64,000 bases of DNA, taken from the NCBI GenBank assembly GCA_947497145.1, contig CANMFQ010000005.1, positions 124,001 through 188,000 of the forward strand, written 5' to 3'. Source of the stretch: an uncultured Flavobacteriaceae bacterium. Its GTDB lineage: Bacteria; Bacteroidota; Bacteroidia; Flavobacteriales; Flavobacteriaceae. Shown piece after piece: positions 62,353 to 64,000 of this stretch (position 1 is its first letter; every line of letters starts with the position of its first letter). The notes beneath the pieces are model-generated. The model was not told the DNA's origin. It ran no database searches and was given only the letters and a program-made list of their open reading frames with translations. The position numbers were made by a program, and so were the translations under genes.

Positions 62353-64000
62353 ATGAAAATTAAAACCTTATACAGTAGTTTACTATGTTTTCTTATGGGA
62401 GCTGTTGGCCTGCATGCGCAACTTTTTTCGGAACAAGCAAAGGCAATGGGCATTAATCATCATCATTATGACCCAAATGTAATGGGCGGCGGGATAGCTG
62501 TTTTTGATTTTAACAATGATGGTTTTGATGATATTTATTTTACAGGAGGATTGAATGACGATAAGCTTTATGAAAATATGGGTGACGGAACCTTTACAGA
62601 TGTGACAAAAAAAATGCGAATCACGGCATTTAGCATTGTTAAAACTATGGGCGTAGTAGCTGGTGACATTGACAATGATGGCTTTACCGATCTTCTAGTT
62701 ACAACAGCAGAAAACGAACGATGTTACCTGCTTAAGAACGAAGGAGGGAAATTCTTTAAAGACATATCTAAAGCAGCTGGTATAAACCATAAAGCATGGA
62801 GTACTACAGCTACAATGGCAGATTATGACAACGATGGAGACCTTGATATTTATGTTGGAAATTATGTATCATACAATGCCTTGCCATTTGACGCTAACAT
62901 CACTGATGCAGAAGAAGATTTTTTCTACCAAAACAATGGGAATAGTACATTTACCAAATTAAAAAACCCACTTTCCTATGAAAAAAGGGGATGTACCTTA
63001 GTTGCTTCTTTTTCTGATTTTGATCAAGACGGTGATTCAGATTTATTTGTATTAAATGACTTTGGCGATTTTTATCAATCTAACAAATTATTACTTAATA
63101 ACACAACCTCAAACACCTTTGAAGAAATAACAGACCCTTCTGGCATGAATGCCGAAATCAACAGCATGGGAATTGCCATAGGAGATTTTAACGAGGATGG
63201 GAATTTTGATTATTATATAACCAATATAGGTGATAACTTACTTTACGAAGGCCTAGGGAATGCAAAATTTAAGAATATCTCAGATGCGCAAGCCGTAAAT
63301 GATGGTACTGGTGTCAGTTGGGGCACCGCCTTTATAGACATAAACAATGACAGTCATCTTGATTTATATGTAGCAAAAGGCACCTTATTATCGATTGATG
63401 ACCCACAAGAAAACAAGTTATACCTAAGAAATAGTGAAAATGGAATTTTTGAGGATGTCTCAGAAACCCAACATATGAACGAGCCAAACAAAGCAAGAGG
63501 AATGGCATATGGCGATTTTAATAATGATGGCAGCATAGATTTGGTAGTTTCAAATATTAGAGTTATTCCAGAAAACAAAGGAAATGCATTGGTATATATA
63601 AATCAAAATACGAACGAAAACAATTGGGCTAAATTCTCACTAAAAGGCACCTTAAACAACAAAAGTGCCTATGGCGCACTTGTAAAAGTGTACGCCAACA
63701 ATAAACAACAGATTAGAGAAATTTCTGGTGGAGCTAGCTATCTATCCCACCATAGTAGTACAGCACATTTTGGCTTAAGTAATACTGATAAAATTGACAG
63801 TGTGGTAGTACAATGGCCTGGTAACGCAACTAAAGAAGTATATAGAAATTTACCCGTAAACACGCATTACTCTATCATTGAAAAAGGTAGTATTTACACC
63901 ACCACTACCCAACGTATGGAAATTTGCGCCAACGAGGAAGTTTTTTTAGAAGGAGCCATGAGAAATACAGACGGTATTTATACAGATATAATTTCTGGTG
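62353..64000 (+). CDS. FG-GAP/VCBS repeat and ASPIC/UnbV surface protein (CRTAC1-like), cut by window end
   Basis: The open frame runs from the ATG at 62353 to the window edge (549 codons). A signal peptide ends 'GLHAQ'. About seven FG-GAP/VCBS-type repeats follow, each with a calcium-loop motif of the DxNxDGxxD kind ('DFNNDGFDDIYFTG', 'DIDNDGFTDLLV', 'DYDNDGDLDIYVG', 'DFDQDGDSDLFV', 'DFNNDGSIDLVVS'). An ASPIC/UnbV domain comes next ('GALVKVYANNKQQIREISGG', 'STAHFGLSNTDKIDSVVVQWPGN'). After it starts a Cys-containing Ig-like repeat ('CANEEVFLEGAMRNTDGIY') typical of T9SS surface proteins. It follows susCD and probably acts with it at the cell surface. Confidence 0.9.
   Translation, partial: MKIKTLYSSLLCFLMGAVGLHAQLFSEQAKAMGINHHHYDPNVMGGGIAVFDFNNDGFDDIYFTGGLNDDKLYENMGDGTFTDVTKKMRITAFSIVKTMGVVAGDIDNDGFTDLLVTTAENERCYLLKNEGGKFFKDISKAAGINHKAWSTTATMADYDNDGDLDIYVGNYVSYNALPFDANITDAEEDFFYQNNGNSTFTKLKNPLSYEKRGCTLVASFSDFDQDGDSDLFVLNDFGDFYQSNKLLLNNTTSNTFEEITDPSGMNAEINSMGIAIGDFNEDGNFDYYITNIGDNLLYEGLGNAKFKNISDAQAVNDGTGVSWGTAFIDINNDSHLDLYVAKGTLLSIDDPQENKLYLRNSENGIFEDVSETQHMNEPNKARGMAYGDFNNDGSIDLVVSNIRVIPENKGNALVYINQNTNENNWAKFSLKGTLNNKSAYGALVKVYANNKQQIREISGGASYLSHHSSTAHFGLSNTDKIDSVVVQWPGNATKEVYRNLPVNTHYSIIEKGSIYTTTTQRMEICANEEVFLEGAMRNTDGIYTDIISG

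Overview
The window is chromosomal DNA of a marine-type flavobacterium (Bacteroidota, Flavobacteriaceae). The evidence is AT-rich DNA, a mutY-ssb-gldE-gldD gliding cluster, type IX secretion sorting domains of both A and B type, a SusC/SusD pair, DUF3127/DUF3098/DUF4271/DUF4296 family genes, and promoters with the Bacteroidota -7 box TAnnTTTG. The closest genus cannot be named from sequence alone. No rRNA, tRNA, CRISPR array or prophage was seen.

Layout. 0-4 kb: a TolC-family efflux gene (partial) runs divergently from a sigma-54 response regulator and its NtrB-like kinase; a sigma-54-like promoter and an enhancer-like dyad lie between them. 4-10 kb: an alkyltransferase-like repair protein, a LysE exporter, trmB, a PhoR/PhoB-like pair, two tiny proteins that are almost only a T9SS sorting domain, and a LuxE-like acyl-AMP ligase. 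10-15 kb: a lipoprotein, recX, and a group of zinc-ribbon membrane proteins bracketed by two homologous terminators. 14-21 kb: conserved block rng, a 29-residue basic protein, HU, mutY, ssb, gldE, gldD and a PLP dehydratase. 21-35 kb: tyrS, an epimerase, a dihydroorotase-like protein, a polyprenol-phosphate sugar transferase and a GT39 transferase, DUF4271, hemD, pckA, a saccharopine dehydrogenase-like enzyme, a secreted sialidase, an Lrp regulator and a membrane protease. 35-41 kb: leuS and a large T9SS type-B adhesin-like protein. 41-49 kb: UbiA prenyltransferase, ftsX-DUF3098-uppP-TfoX-like-truB, a TonB-like protein, tag and aat. 49-54 kb: a DUF3127 protein with an SSB-like tail, a tandem-repeat region, an orphan histidine kinase, HIT, greA, a Rieske-like lipoprotein and an oxidoreductase. 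54-64 kb: a MacB/FtsX-type permease behind a second sigma-54-like promoter, then a SusC/SusD pair and a large FG-GAP/ASPIC-UnbV surface protein cut by the window end.

The most striking feature is in leuS. An in-frame insert of about 140 codons encodes a DUF559 (Vsr-like, PD-(D/E)XK) nuclease domain. It sits in the loop just before the editing-site motif of leucyl-tRNA synthetase and is bounded by imperfect terminal inverted repeats that are themselves translated. It looks like a small mobile element that has become part of an essential protein without any intein signature.

Several start codons were moved from the longest-ORF start. The reasons are signal peptides, family N-termini, or a -7 box lying downstream of the longer start.
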